Source of the DNA: Faecalicatena fissicatena
GTDB taxonomy: Bacteria > Bacillota > Clostridia > Lachnospirales > Lachnospiraceae
Length of the DNA stretch: 36,652 nt
Reading direction: 5' to 3'
Assembly (NCBI GenBank): GCA_001028025.1
Contig: LDAQ01000095.1
Coordinates: forward strand, 1-36,652
Shown here: positions 1 through 8,016 of the stretch, piece after piece
How the letters are laid out: each line of letters opens with the position of its first letter
Numbering within the stretch: the stretch's first letter is position 1
The notes under the pieces: generated by a model
What the model saw: only the letters and a program-made list of their open reading frames with translations
Told to the model about the DNA's origin: nothing
Database searches by the model: none
Program-made: the position numbers and the translations under genes

Positions 1-30
1 AAAACTGCGGAAACTCAAGGATTTTGTATA

Positions 31-59
31 TTGATAACATCCATATGTTGTGTTAATAT
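31..59 (+). promoter_or_regulatory. Promoter of the ribonucleotide reductase operon
   Basis: TTGATA at 31-36 and TAATAT at 54-59 are separated by 17 bases, a good sigma-A type promoter. It lies about 50 bases before the ribosome binding site of the large subunit gene, in the same direction, so it should drive both reductase genes. Confidence 0.65.
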
Positions 60-83
60 ATCTTACATGGCACAATAAGTTGT
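36..83. promoter_or_regulatory. Two candidate NrdR-type operator dyads
   Basis: AACAT (36-40) and ATGTT (45-49) form a dyad between the -35 and -10 boxes. ACAA (72-75) and TTGT (80-83) form a second dyad just past the expected transcription start. NrdR, the usual repressor of ribonucleotide reductase operons in bacteria, binds two tandem AT-rich dyads of about 16 bp that overlap the promoter. Place and base composition fit, but the centre spacing here (35 bp) is a little longer than the roughly 31-32 bp usually seen, so this is only a candidate. Confidence 0.35.
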
Positions 84-116
84 ATGATTGCGTGAATGAC
101 ATAAGGTGAGAAAGGC

Positions 117-2663
117 GTGGAATATTCTATGAAAATATATAAGAGAGATGCAGCATTGGAGGCATATAATCCGGAGAAAATTAAGAATGCAATAGGACGT
201 GCCTTTTCCAGTGTGGGCAGTTTAATTGAGGAATCGGAAAAGAACAGGCTTCTGGTCAGAATTGAGGCGAAGTTCCCTGAGGAAGTAACTTCCGGAAGGA
301 GATCCGTTTCAGTGGAAGAAATCCAGGACTTTGTTGAACGGACGCTGATGGAGGAAAATTATTACAAGGAGATGAAGAGCTATATCCTATACCGTGAGAG
401 ACGGGCCAGAAGGCGGTATTCACGGCAGCGGATTGCAGATGAATTTCAAGCAGTCCCCGGGCTTGTGGGCGTGCTTACGTCGATACAGAAGGATTTTTCC
501 CAGGAGGAATATGAACTGGAGCAGTTGAGCGCCAGATTTCAGGCATTTTTAAGTCCCGGGCTTACGGATATGGAAAAACTGGCTGTTTTGGTTAAAGCAT
601 GTGCTGAGCTGACAACCCAGGAGGCACCAAAGTGGGAAATGATTGCAGCAAGGGTCAGGATGCTCAGTTTTCAAATTCAGCTGAACGTGCAGATGGAGGC
701 GTTCCACATCCACAGTTTTTATGAGAAAATAAGCTGGCTAACAGAACAGGGACTTTATGGAAAGTATATATTAGAGCACTATACGCAGGCGGAAATCGAG
801 GAGTTCGGGACTTGGCTTTGTGCAAAGCGAAATGATCTTTTTACTTTTTCCAGCCTGGAGCTGCTGCTTGGACGTTATACCATCTGCGGCCGGGCGGGGG
901 AACCGCTGGAGACACCTCAGGAAATGTTTATGGGGATTGCGATGCATCTGGCGATGAAAGAAAAACAGGACAGAAGTGCCTGGGTCAGACGATTCTACGA
1001 TATGCTCAGTACTCTGAAAGTAACCATGGCCACGCCGACTCTGTCCAATGCGAGAAAGCCTTACCATCAGCTGTCCTCCTGTTTTATTGATACGGTGCCG
1101 GACAGTCTGGATGGAATATACCGCAGTATTGATAACTTTGCCAAGGTGAGCAAATACGGCGGTGGCATGGGTATGTATTTTGGAAAGGTGCGGGCAAGCG
1201 GCAGTTCTATCCGTGGGTTTGAGGGAGCGGCAGGCGGTGTAATCCGCTGGATCAGGCTTGCCAATGATACGGCCGTGGCGGTGGATCAGCTGGGTGTGCG
1301 TCAGGGAGCTGTAGCAGTTTATCTGGATGTGTGGCACAGAGATCTGCCGGAATTTTTGAATCTGAGAACGAACAACGGAGACGAGCGGATGAAGGCTCAT
1401 GATGTATTTCCTGCAGTCTGTTATCCGGATTATTTCTGGAAGCAGGCACGGGATCATATAGACGGTGACTGGTATCTGATGTGCCCGCACGAGATACTGA
1501 CGATCAAGGGATACGCACTGGAAGATTCATTTGGAGAAGCCTGGGAAGAAAAGTATCTGGACTGTGTGCGTGACGAGCGGATCCGCAAGCGGGTGATTCC
1601 AATCAAAGATGTGCTTCGGCTGATTATCCGCAGTGCAGTAGAGACGGGAACACCATTTGCTTTTAACCGGGATACAGTAAACAAGGCAAACCCGAACGGG
1701 CATAAAGGTGTAATCTACTGCAGCAATCTATGCACTGAAATTGCCCAGAATATGAGTGCCATAGAACTGGAAGAACAAAGAACCGAGGAAGTAGACGGGG
1801 AAACGGTTGTGGTGACAGTGACAAAGCCCGGGGAATTTGTGGTATGCAATCTGGCCAGCCTTTCGCTCGGCCATATAGATGTGGAAGACTATAATGAACT
1901 GTCTTATATTACAGAAAGCGCCGTGCGCGCTCTGGACAATGTGATTGACCTGAATTTCTTCCCCGTACCCTATGCAAGAATCAACAATCAACGTTACCGC
2001 CCTGTGGGACTTGGAGTAAGCGGATACCACCATATGCTGGCAAAGTACGGCATCCGATGGGAGAGTCAGGAACACCTGGACTTTGCGGAAAAGGTTTTTT
2101 CAGATATACATTATGCAGCGGTAAATGCGAGCTGCAGTATCGCGGAGGAAAAGGGCAGTTATGCGTATTTTGAAGGAAGTGCATGGCAGACCGGAGAATA
2201 TTTCAGACAGCGGAATCTGGTGGATGACAGGTGGGAACAGCTTGCCGGCAGAGTAGCAGCGTTTGGGCTCAGAAACGGTTATCTTCTGGCGGCTGCGCCG
2301 ACCAGCAGTACCAGCATCATAGCGGGCACTACAGCAGGGCTGGATCCTGTAATGAACCGGTATTTTCTGGAAGAAAAGAAAAACGGGCTGATGCCGCGGG
2401 TGGCCCCGGATCTTTCGATGGAGACATTCTGGTATTATAAGAATGCACATCTGATCGACCAAACCTGGTCTGTGCGGGCCTGCGGTATCCGCCAGCGGCA
2501 TATCGACCAGGCGCAGAGTATGAACCTGTATATTACAAATGAGTACACCTTCCGCGGCGTTTTGAACCTGTATCTGCAGGCATGGGAAGAAGGTGTGAAA
2601 ACTATTTACTACATTCGCTCCAGAAGCCTTGAAGTTGAGGAGTGTGAGGTGTGTTCTTCATAA
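117..2663 (+). CDS. nrdA: Class I ribonucleoside-diphosphate reductase, alpha (catalytic) subunit
   Basis: Reduces ribonucleoside diphosphates to deoxyribonucleotides for DNA synthesis, with the beta subunit encoded just downstream. The 848-residue product starts with an ATP-cone (about residues 5-100), which usually gives dATP feedback control. It then shows the active-site set: Cys322 in SSCFIDT, the NLCTE motif (Asn537, Cys539, Glu541), Cys577 in VCNLA, the PTSSTS phosphate loop, and a C-terminal redox pair CEVC (Cys843, Cys846) that passes electrons from thioredoxin or glutaredoxin. The start chosen is GTG at 117, about 6 bases after AAGGTGAG; ATG at 129 is possible and would remove four residues. 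It is the first gene of a two-gene operon. Nothing looks broken. Confidence 0.95.
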   Translation: MEYSMKIYKRDAALEAYNPEKIKNAIGRAFSSVGSLIEESEKNRLLVRIEAKFPEEVTSGRRSVSVEEIQDFVERTLMEENYYKEMKSYILYRERRARRRYSRQRIADEFQAVPGLVGVLTSIQKDFSQEEYELEQLSARFQAFLSPGLTDMEKLAVLVKACAELTTQEAPKWEMIAARVRMLSFQIQLNVQMEAFHIHSFYEKISWLTEQGLYGKYILEHYTQAEIEEFGTWLCAKRNDLFTFSSLELLLGRYTICGRAGEPLETPQEMFMGIAMHLAMKEKQDRSAWVRRFYDMLSTLKVTMATPTLSNARKPYHQLSSCFIDTVPDSLDGIYRSIDNFAKVSKYGGGMGMYFGKVRASGSSIRGFEGAAGGVIRWIRLANDTAVAVDQLGVRQGAVAVYLDVWHRDLPEFLNLRTNNGDERMKAHDVFPAVCYPDYFWKQARDHIDGDWYLMCPHEILTIKGYALEDSFGEAWEEKYLDCVRDERIRKRVIPIKDVLRLIIRSAVETGTPFAFNRDTVNKANPNGHKGVIYCSNLCTEIAQNMSAIELEEQRTEEVDGETVVVTVTKPGEFVVCNLASLSLGHIDVEDYNELSYITESAVRALDNVIDLNFFPVPYARINNQRYRPVGLGVSGYHHMLAKYGIRWESQEHLDFAEKVFSDIHYAAVNASCSIAEEKGSYAYFEGSAWQTGEYFRQRNLVDDRWEQLAGRVAAFGLRNGYLLAAAPTSSTSIIAGTTAGLDPVMNRYFLEEKKNGLMPRVAPDLSMETFWYYKNAHLIDQTWSVRACGIRQRHIDQAQSMNLYITNEYTFRGVLNLYLQAWEEGVKTIYYIRSRSLEVEECEVCSS

Positions 2664-2715
2664 AAGATACATTGCCGGTTGAAGGGCTTATACTAGAACA
2701 AACCAGGAGGATATT

Positions 2716-3759
2716 ATGTCAGAATTAGTTAAGAAACCACTCTTTAATCCAGAGGGGGATATTGAAGTAACAAAAAGAAAAATGATTGGGGGAAACACTA
2801 CCAATCTGAATGATTTTAACCATATGAAGTATAACTGGGTCAGCGACTGGTACCGCCAGGCTATGAACAACTTCTGGGTGCCGGAGGAAATCAACCTGAG
2901 TGTGGACATTAAGGATTATAAAATGCTTCCCGCTGCAGAGCGCAGGGCCTATGATAAGATACTGTCTTTCCTGATTTTCCTTGACAGTATACAGACTGCC
3001 AATCTGCCGAATATTGGGGAGTATATTACCGCAAATGAGGTGAATCTGTGCCTGTCCATCCAGACATTTCAGGAGGCGGTGCACAGTCAGAGCTACAGTT
3101 ATATGCTGGATACCATCTGTGAGCCGCAGGAGCGCAATGCCGTACTCTATCAGTGGAAAGAAGACCGGCATCTGCTTGAGCGGAATGAATTTATCGGGAA
3201 CCTCTATAATGCGTTCCAGGAGGAAAAAAGCCCGGAAATGCTGGCATGTACACTGATTGCTAATTATATTCTGGAGGGCATCTACTTTTACAGTGGGTTT
3301 ATGTTCTTCTATAATCTGGGAAGGAACAGAAGAATGCCCGGATCTGTGCAGGAAATCCGATACATCAACCGGGATGAGAATACGCATCTCTGGCTGTTTC
3401 GAAGTATTCTGATGGAGTTAAAAAAAGAGGAGCCATGGCTGTTTACTGCAGAAAAAACAGAAAAATACAGGAGCATGATCCGCGAGGGATGCGAACAGGA
3501 GATCCGCTGGGGGCACTATGTGATCGGGGATGATATTCAGGGGCTGAACAGGGAGATGATTACAGATTATATTCAGTATCTGGGAAATCTGCGCTGCAGA
3601 GGGCTGGAGCTGGAGCCGGTGTATGAAGGACATGAAAAAGAACCGGAAAGTATGTCATGGGTCAGCCAGTTTTCTAATGCAAATATGATAAAAACAGACT
3701 TCTTTGAGGCACGGAGTACGGCTTATGCTAAGAGTAGTGCGCTGGTTGATGATCTTTAG
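2716..3759 (+). CDS. nrdB: Class I ribonucleoside-diphosphate reductase, beta (radical) subunit
   Basis: Holds the di-metal centre and tyrosyl radical that start catalysis in the alpha subunit. The 347-residue length is usual. All expected metal ligands are visible: Asp90, Glu120 and His123 in the EAVH motif, Glu187, and Glu221/His224 in ENTH. Tyr127, four residues after His123, fits the radical tyrosine, so this is a class Ia/Ib type and not the Tyr-less Ic type. AGGAGG sits 5 bases before the ATG. It follows nrdA by 52 bases with no obvious terminator, so the two are co-transcribed. Whether the metal is iron or manganese cannot be told from the sequence; no nrdI flavodoxin gene is adjacent, and the ATP-cone in the partner argues for Ia. 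Confidence 0.95.
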   Translation: MSELVKKPLFNPEGDIEVTKRKMIGGNTTNLNDFNHMKYNWVSDWYRQAMNNFWVPEEINLSVDIKDYKMLPAAERRAYDKILSFLIFLDSIQTANLPNIGEYITANEVNLCLSIQTFQEAVHSQSYSYMLDTICEPQERNAVLYQWKEDRHLLERNEFIGNLYNAFQEEKSPEMLACTLIANYILEGIYFYSGFMFFYNLGRNRRMPGSVQEIRYINRDENTHLWLFRSILMELKKEEPWLFTAEKTEKYRSMIREGCEQEIRWGHYVIGDDIQGLNREMITDYIQYLGNLRCRGLELEPVYEGHEKEPESMSWVSQFSNANMIKTDFFEARSTAYAKSSALVDDL

Positions 3760-3779
3760 GGGGGCGGGGGACGCCTGTA

Positions 3780-3811
3780 TGGAATGTGCTGTTAGAATAG
3801 CAGCATTCCAA
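3780..3811. terminator. Hairpin between convergent nrdB and DUF2284 genes
   Basis: GGAATG, one extra T, then GCTG pair with CAGC ATTCC across a short AT-rich loop. The hairpin overlaps the stop end of the minus-strand DUF2284 gene. There is no clear T-run on either side, so it is a weak terminator or an mRNA 3-prime stabiliser for the two converging genes. Confidence 0.4.
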
Positions 3812-4340
3812 AGTAGGTTACTGTATTTGGGCCGTTGATATAGCGTACTTTGGCTGTTTTGGAGAGGCGCTGTACGTTGATTCCGAAGCCTTCTACGGCG
3901 GGGGTGAGTGTGCCGGGCATGCGGCAGGGGGCATCGGGGTATGTACAGGTTTCGCAGTGGACGCAGCCTTCGTTGGAGAGCAGCAGGTATGGGAAATCAT
4001 TGCCGAGCAGGCCGCGGAGTCTTGCGGATACCTGCTGGAATTCTTTGTGGCCTTCCTGCATTCCTTCTACATCGAAGGAATCTTCCAGTTCGTATTTTCC
4101 GGTGAAGACCATGCCGTTTTCATAAGCCAGGCAGCGCTCTTTGCATTCGCTGACTGTTCCTACTGCGGGGGGACAGGCCCAGGACTTTCCATATTTTCCG
4201 CAGCCGTTGGATTCGCAGATTCTGCGGACTTCGTCCTGAAAGAGGATGTCTGATGTTGAAATAAAACCGTACTGATAGACCCCGATTTCTTTCAATTGGG
4301 AATCGTCTGGTAATTGGGGGAATGTTTTTTCATTTGACAT
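3792..4340 (-). CDS. DUF2284 family metal-binding protein
   Basis: The 182-residue product matches the DUF2284 (COG5423) family of predicted metal- or Fe-S-binding proteins, whose function is not known. Nine cysteines are grouped: Cys42, Cys47 and Cys56 in a CGKYGKSWACPP context, Cys66 and Cys70, then Cys126, Cys129, Cys132 and Cys139, a ferredoxin-like run. No signal peptide or membrane segment is seen, so it is likely cytoplasmic. AAAGGAG lies 9 bases before the ATG. It converges on the reductase operon and is alone in its direction. A redox or corrinoid-linked role is sometimes suggested for the family, but nothing here decides that. Confidence 0.85.
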   Translation of the reverse strand: MSNEKTFPQLPDDSQLKEIGVYQYGFISTSDILFQDEVRRICESNGCGKYGKSWACPPAVGTVSECKERCLAYENGMVFTGKYELEDSFDVEGMQEGHKEFQQVSARLRGLLGNDFPYLLLSNEGCVHCETCTYPDAPCRMPGTLTPAVEGFGINVQRLSKTAKVRYINGPNTVTYFGMLLF

Positions 4341-4746
4341 AAATGGTTGCTCCTTTTAATGAATTCGTGATGATCCGGCAGGCAGAATGAGAACGGCCGG
4401 GGGTTACATTTTCGGAAGAGGGGCATTGTAATAACCTAAAACTGCTGACATGGTTAAATTTCTCATACAGGTATTTTACCATTTCAGTATCTAAAAGTCA
4501 TCCAATTTTGTTATCATAGTGACTATTTGTAACAGTTCGGACAAGTCTGAACTGTTATGGCTATTTCACAGTAATACAAATATGTATTGCCCTCTAACTG
4601 AAAACCGGTGCTATAATCTTAAACCTGGGCAGCGGGTTTTCAAATATCTTCCAACAAAAGGACCACTGTCCGATACCCGGACAATGATCCTTCTTATACA
4701 CTTAGACTGCAGCCTTGTTAATCGACTCTATGTATGTCTTCTGGTA
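4341..4746. other. Intergenic stretch with two dyads, no gene seen
   Basis: About 400 bases without a convincing gene. A 77-codon frame from 4519 has no ribosome binding site and an unnatural composition. Two structures are visible: an inverted repeat at 4530-4557 (TAACAGTTC against GAACTGTTA, with further pairing inside) and TGTCCG/CGGACA at about 4668-4684. The minus-strand promoter of the DUF2284 gene should lie near 4345-4450. Confidence 0.5.
4530..4557. repeat. Inverted repeat (hairpin or operator)
   Basis: TAACAGTTC at 4530-4538 pairs perfectly with GAACTGTTA at 4549-4557, and the inner GGAC/GTCT adds pairs with one G-T, leaving almost no loop. There is no T-run after it on either strand, so an operator or an RNA processing site is as likely as a terminator. 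Confidence 0.5.
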
Positions 4747-5382
4747 TTATGATTCATCTTCAACCATCCCTTTATAAATCAGCTCCAGATCCCTGACGGC
4801 CCGGTCGATTCCAAGTCTGCTGACGTTGAGCATTATATCATGGGAACTGACAGCACCCCATTCATTTTCTGTATAGGTCTCATAGTAATAACGGCGTTCC
4901 CTGTCGATCTTTTTCATTCTGTCTGCGGCCTTTCTCTCAGTCAGGTCAAACAGCTCCATGGTTCTCTTTATCCGGTCGGCCTTGTCAGCGCATATAAAAA
5001 CATTCAGGCATTCCTCCTGTTCCCGCAATACATAATCTGCACATCTCCCGATAAATACTGCAGGTCCTTTCTGCGCCAATCCGCGGATCATATTAGACTG
5101 TACGTAGAACATCTTGTCGCTCAACGGCGGCTGGTAATCCATTCTTCCGGCATAGTCCATCATGGTTGCAGGAGGATATGTGTATGCCGTCAAAAATCCA
5201 TTCAGTGCGGTTTCATCTATGGAATTAGCTCTCTCTTCACTGATGCCTATTTTTTCTGCTGCAAGTTCAACCAGATTCTTATCATATAATGGAAGATTCA
5301 ACCGCTCTGCAAGCCGTGCTCCCACTTCACGTCCGCCGCTGCCAAATTGCCTGCCTATGGTAATCATTACATTCTTTGACAT
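4747..5382 (-). CDS. Cytidylate kinase-like family protein
   Basis: A 211-residue P-loop protein of the cytidylate-kinase-like family (Pfam Cytidylate_kin2 type). The N-terminus has the loop GRQFGSGGREVG (residues 10-21), a variant of the nucleotide kinase Walker A motif, followed by an ARLAERLNLPLYD segment like that of CMP kinases. It lacks the full layout of the true Cmk enzyme, so the substrate is uncertain; the family is common in Clostridia and mostly uncharacterised. AAAGGAG precedes the ATG by about 10 bases. It stands alone and is divergent from the DUF3810 gene. It is probably cytoplasmic, as there is no signal or membrane segment. Confidence 0.8.
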   Translation of the reverse strand: MSKNVMITIGRQFGSGGREVGARLAERLNLPLYDKNLVELAAEKIGISEERANSIDETALNGFLTAYTYPPATMMDYAGRMDYQPPLSDKMFYVQSNMIRGLAQKGPAVFIGRCADYVLREQEECLNVFICADKADRIKRTMELFDLTERKAADRMKKIDRERRYYYETYTENEWGAVSSHDIMLNVSRLGIDRAVRDLELIYKGMVEDES

Positions 5383-5622
5383 AAAATTTCAGCTCCTTTC
5401 CGTTTGATTTTATTTCGCCCTCTCTATTTACTTTTATTATACTTAATCTGTTAGATAACAACAAGTTATATTTGCTAAATACTGGCATTATATTCCACGA
5501 TAAATATGGGGAAGGGAATCTTGTCTTTTGCGTTGAGATACAGTATGATTTATATATCACATATCTATTTTCACATCATTTACTGATGCAGACTTAAGCA
5601 CACTTACAGAGGATGAACCGGC

Positions 5623-6723
5623 ATGGGCAGAACACGAAAAAAACAGAAGTTTGGTACAACAGAAAAGAGAATGATTACAGGTTGTTTACTGCTGGCAGGG
5701 AGCGCTGTTCTGACAGTGCTGTCCGGGCAGAATCCCGGGATGGCAGAGTGGTATTCCACCCACATCTATCCGGTGATTGTGTCTGTCGTGGGAAGGCTTT
5801 CCGGACTATTTTCCTGGTCCCTGTCGGAACTGTGCGTATATGCTCTGATACTTCTGGCCGCAGGCTCTCTGATTCATGCCATTGCAGAAGCAGTGAAAGG
5901 CGGCAGAGGAGGAGCGGTAATGCTGCGGTGGGCTTCCGGCCTGTTTTTGGCGGCCTCCGTCCTGATGCTGTTATACGTCCTTAACTGCGGCATTAATTAC
6001 AAAAGAGTTTCCTTTTCCGAAAAATCTGGTATACAGACAGTGGAGTATACTGCAGAAGATCTGAAACAGACCTGTCTGTGGCTGACGGAAGAAGTAAATG
6101 CAAGGGCCGGGCAGGTGGAACGGGATGAGGCCGGGGTGATGAAGCTGGAGAGCCCGGAAGAAGAGGATGCGGTTAAGGCAATGCAGGCATTGGGCGTCCA
6201 ATACCCTGCACTGGAGGGATATTACCCCAGGCCAAAGGGTCTGCTTATGTCTGAGATCCTTTCCTATCAGGCACTTACCGGCGTTTATTCTCCTTTTACA
6301 GTAGAAGCGAATTACAACAAAGACATGACGGCCTATAACATTCCTTTCACAGCCTGCCATGAGCTGTCACACCTGCGTGGATTCATGCAGGAGGAGGAAG
6401 CCAATTTCATCGCATTTCTCGCATGTAAAGACGCAGGACGGGAAGACTTTCAGTACAGCGGCTACCTGATGGGCTGGATATACAGCATGAATGCCCTGCA
6501 CCGCGCAGATGCAGAAGCCTGGCAGGAAGTAAGGCTGGCTTTGGATGAAAGTGTAGATGCAGATCTCGAGGCCAACAGTCAGTTCTGGGCAAAATATGAC
6601 GGTGCCGTTGCAGAAGTATCAAACAAAGTGAACGATACCTACCTCAAAGCAAACGGACAGACTGATGGAGTAGAAAGCTATGACCGCATGGTGGACCTGA
6701 TCGTGGGGTATTGGATGAAGTAG
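5623..6723 (+). CDS. DUF3810 family membrane protein with HExxH motif
   Basis: The 366-residue product has three N-terminal membrane segments (about residues 18-34, 68-88 and 103-120) and a long domain after them. That domain has HELSH at 246-250 followed by an EEEANF segment (Glu257-Glu259), the layout of a gluzincin-like zinc protease site. This is the DUF3810 family. A membrane-anchored metallopeptidase is the natural inference, but no substrate is known. The start follows AGAGGA by about 8 bases; a competing ATG at 5613 opens another frame that is a shadow. The gene is monocistronic and is followed by the tRNA promoter. Confidence 0.82.
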   Translation: MGRTRKKQKFGTTEKRMITGCLLLAGSAVLTVLSGQNPGMAEWYSTHIYPVIVSVVGRLSGLFSWSLSELCVYALILLAAGSLIHAIAEAVKGGRGGAVMLRWASGLFLAASVLMLLYVLNCGINYKRVSFSEKSGIQTVEYTAEDLKQTCLWLTEEVNARAGQVERDEAGVMKLESPEEEDAVKAMQALGVQYPALEGYYPRPKGLLMSEILSYQALTGVYSPFTVEANYNKDMTAYNIPFTACHELSHLRGFMQEEEANFIAFLACKDAGREDFQYSGYLMGWIYSMNALHRADAEAWQEVRLALDESVDADLEANSQFWAKYDGAVAEVSNKVNDTYLKANGQTDGVESYDRMVDLIVGYWMK

Positions 6724-6871
6724 GATGGTTTGCTGGTGGATGGGGCCCTGTACGGGATTGTGGAAGGTGAGATGCCGTGGGAAGCGAGGGCAGGGGTGTC
6801 TGGAAACGGGCTGCCCAAAGCCCCGCTCCGCACAGGTGCCCCTTCCCCTGCAAAAAAATTCTCAAAAAGGC

Positions 6872-6900
6872 TTGATTTTTGGGGAGAGCTATGGTAATAT
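6872..6900 (+). promoter_or_regulatory. Promoter of the tRNA-Glu/tRNA-Cys unit
   Basis: TTGATT at 6872-6877 and TAATAT at 6895-6900 are 17 bases apart, with the first tRNA starting 46 bases after the -10 box. Confidence 0.6.
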
Positions 6901-6946
6901 AGGCAATGGTCACTGCAAATGCGGTGTCCGTCATAAAATCGAATAT

Positions 6947-7018
6947 GGCTCCTTGGTCAAGCGGTTAAGACATCGCCCTTTCACGGCGGTAACACGGGTT
7001 CGATTCCCGTAGGAGTCA
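6947..7018 (+). tRNA. tRNA-Glu (anticodon TTC)
   Basis: A 72-base cloverleaf. Acceptor GGCTCCT pairs with AGGAGTC (one G-T), the anticodon loop CTTTCAC at 6978-6984 gives TTC, and the T-arm is GGGTTCGATTCCC. The discriminator is A at 7018; CCA is not encoded. Confidence 0.95.
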
Positions 7019-7024
7019 TAATAA

Positions 7025-7095
7025 GGCGCAGTAGCCAAGCGGTAAGGCGTGGGTCTGCAACACCCTGATCACCGGTTCAAATCCGGTCTGTGCCT
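7025..7095 (+). tRNA. tRNA-Cys (anticodon GCA), copy 1
   Basis: A 71-base cloverleaf. Acceptor GGCGCAG pairs with CTGTGCC (one G-T), the anticodon loop CTGCAAC gives GCA, and the T-arm is CCGGTTCAAATCCGG. The discriminator is T. It lies six bases after tRNA-Glu and shares its promoter. It is identical over its whole length to the tRNA on the other strand at 29354-29424. Confidence 0.95.
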
Positions 7096-7100
7096 TTTGA

Positions 7101-7138
7101 AAAGTCCGGAAAGTTAACGTTTCTGTGGCTTTTTTTTG
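7101..7138 (+). terminator. Probable terminator of the tRNA unit
   Basis: An imperfect hairpin (AAAG...CTTT outer pairs, with AAA...TTT inside around GTTAAC) runs into a long T-tract at about 7130-7137, right after tRNA-Cys. Confidence 0.5.
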
Positions 7139-7170
7139 TGCTTTAAGAAAACCCGGATAAAAATTATCAT

Positions 7171-7198
7171 TTGACAGGTGTGTTATAATATATATAGT
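7171..7198 (+). promoter_or_regulatory. Promoter of the L25 gene
   Basis: A consensus TTGACA at 7171-7176 and TATAGT at 7193-7198 are 16 bases apart. Transcription from here would give a leader of about 140 bases before the L25 start codon. Confidence 0.65.
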
Positions 7199-7219
7199 GC
7201 ATACAGAACTTCCATACAG

Positions 7220-7266
7220 AAAGCTCCTGACTACACGCAGAATGTAGAGAGGAGCTTTTTACTTTT
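7220..7266 (+). terminator. Leader terminator/attenuator before the L25 gene
   Basis: AAAGCTCCT (7220-7228) pairs with AGGAGCTTT (7250-7258), and CTACA/TGTAG pair inside. A T-run follows. The hairpin is a complete intrinsic terminator placed between the promoter at 7171-7198 and the coding start at 7344, with no gene in between, so it probably works as an attenuator or leaky terminator of L25 transcription. Confidence 0.6.
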
Positions 7267-7343
7267 TATACGCTGAAGAGTAAGGAAGTGTCTGCCATAC
7301 ACGGGACTATTTAACGTTAAATTATTTTAGGAGGTATAGGAAT

Positions 7344-7937
7344 ATGACCACATTAAAAGCGGAAAAGAGAAACCCGGAAATAAAAGCAAAGAGATTAAGG
7401 CGCGAAGGATTCACGACTGGTGTCTTATTCGGAACTGGAATGAAAGACACAGTTGCGCTTCAGTATCAGGAGAAAGAAGCACTGAGTTTCATAAAAGCAA
7501 ATAGAGAAGGTGCACAGGTTACACTGGAATTAGATGGAAAAAAAATCAGCGCCATTACAAAAAATATCGATTATAATTCTATGAAAAAACAAATAAATGC
7601 TCTTGATTTTCAGGTGCTTGTTGCGGGAGAGAAGATTTCTACGGCGGTACAGATTCGCCTTATGAATGAATCTATCGTCAATGGATTTGTAAATCAGGAA
7701 CTCACAGAGGTGCACTACAAAGCAGATCCGGCTAATCTTCTTGATCCGATCGAAATAGATTTCGAAAAGATTTCGCCGGAGATCAGGAATTATTATGTGA
7801 AGGATCTGAAATTAGATGAAAAAAAGGATATAGAGCTTATCACACCTGAAGATGCGCAGATCTTCCATATAGGCGATGTGACAGGAGGAAGTGAAGTAGA
7901 GGACGAAGCAGAAGAAGAAACAACGGCCGGGATCTAG
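7344..7937 (+). CDS. rplY: 50S ribosomal protein L25 / general stress protein Ctc
   Basis: A 197-residue protein of the L25/TL5/Ctc family, which binds 5S rRNA in the large ribosomal subunit. The N-terminal RNA-binding domain (about residues 1-90, starting TTLKAEKRNPE and including the GFTTGVLFG loop) is followed by a C-terminal TL5-type beta domain (about 95-180) and an acidic tail rich in Glu. This is the longer two-domain form usual in Gram-positives, not the short E. coli form. AGGAGG lies 9 bases before the ATG. The gene is monocistronic, with its own promoter and leader hairpin upstream and a strong hairpin terminator downstream. In Bacillus the homologue is stress induced; here the leader suggests control by attenuation. 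Confidence 0.93.
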   Translation: MTTLKAEKRNPEIKAKRLRREGFTTGVLFGTGMKDTVALQYQEKEALSFIKANREGAQVTLELDGKKISAITKNIDYNSMKKQINALDFQVLVAGEKISTAVQIRLMNESIVNGFVNQELTEVHYKADPANLLDPIEIDFEKISPEIRNYYVKDLKLDEKKDIELITPEDAQIFHIGDVTGGSEVEDEAEEETTAGI

Positions 7938-7973
7938 GGAACGGCCGGATGAACGGAGCTGCCGGAAAGCTAA

Positions 7974-8005
7974 AAAATCCCAGAGGAGTGATCTTCTGGG
8001 ATTTT
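7974..8005. terminator. Bidirectional terminator between rplY and the LysR gene
   Basis: AAAATCCCAGA (7974-7984) and TCTGGGATTTT (7995-8005) form a perfect 11-bp stem with a 10-base loop. A/T-tracts on both sides let it end both the L25 gene and the convergent LysR gene. Confidence 0.85.
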
Positions 8006-8016
8006 GCTATGTCTTT

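Noticed and set aside
4519..4752. 77-codon frame in the intergenic gap
   Set aside because: No ribosome binding site, overlaps an inverted repeat, composition unlike a protein.
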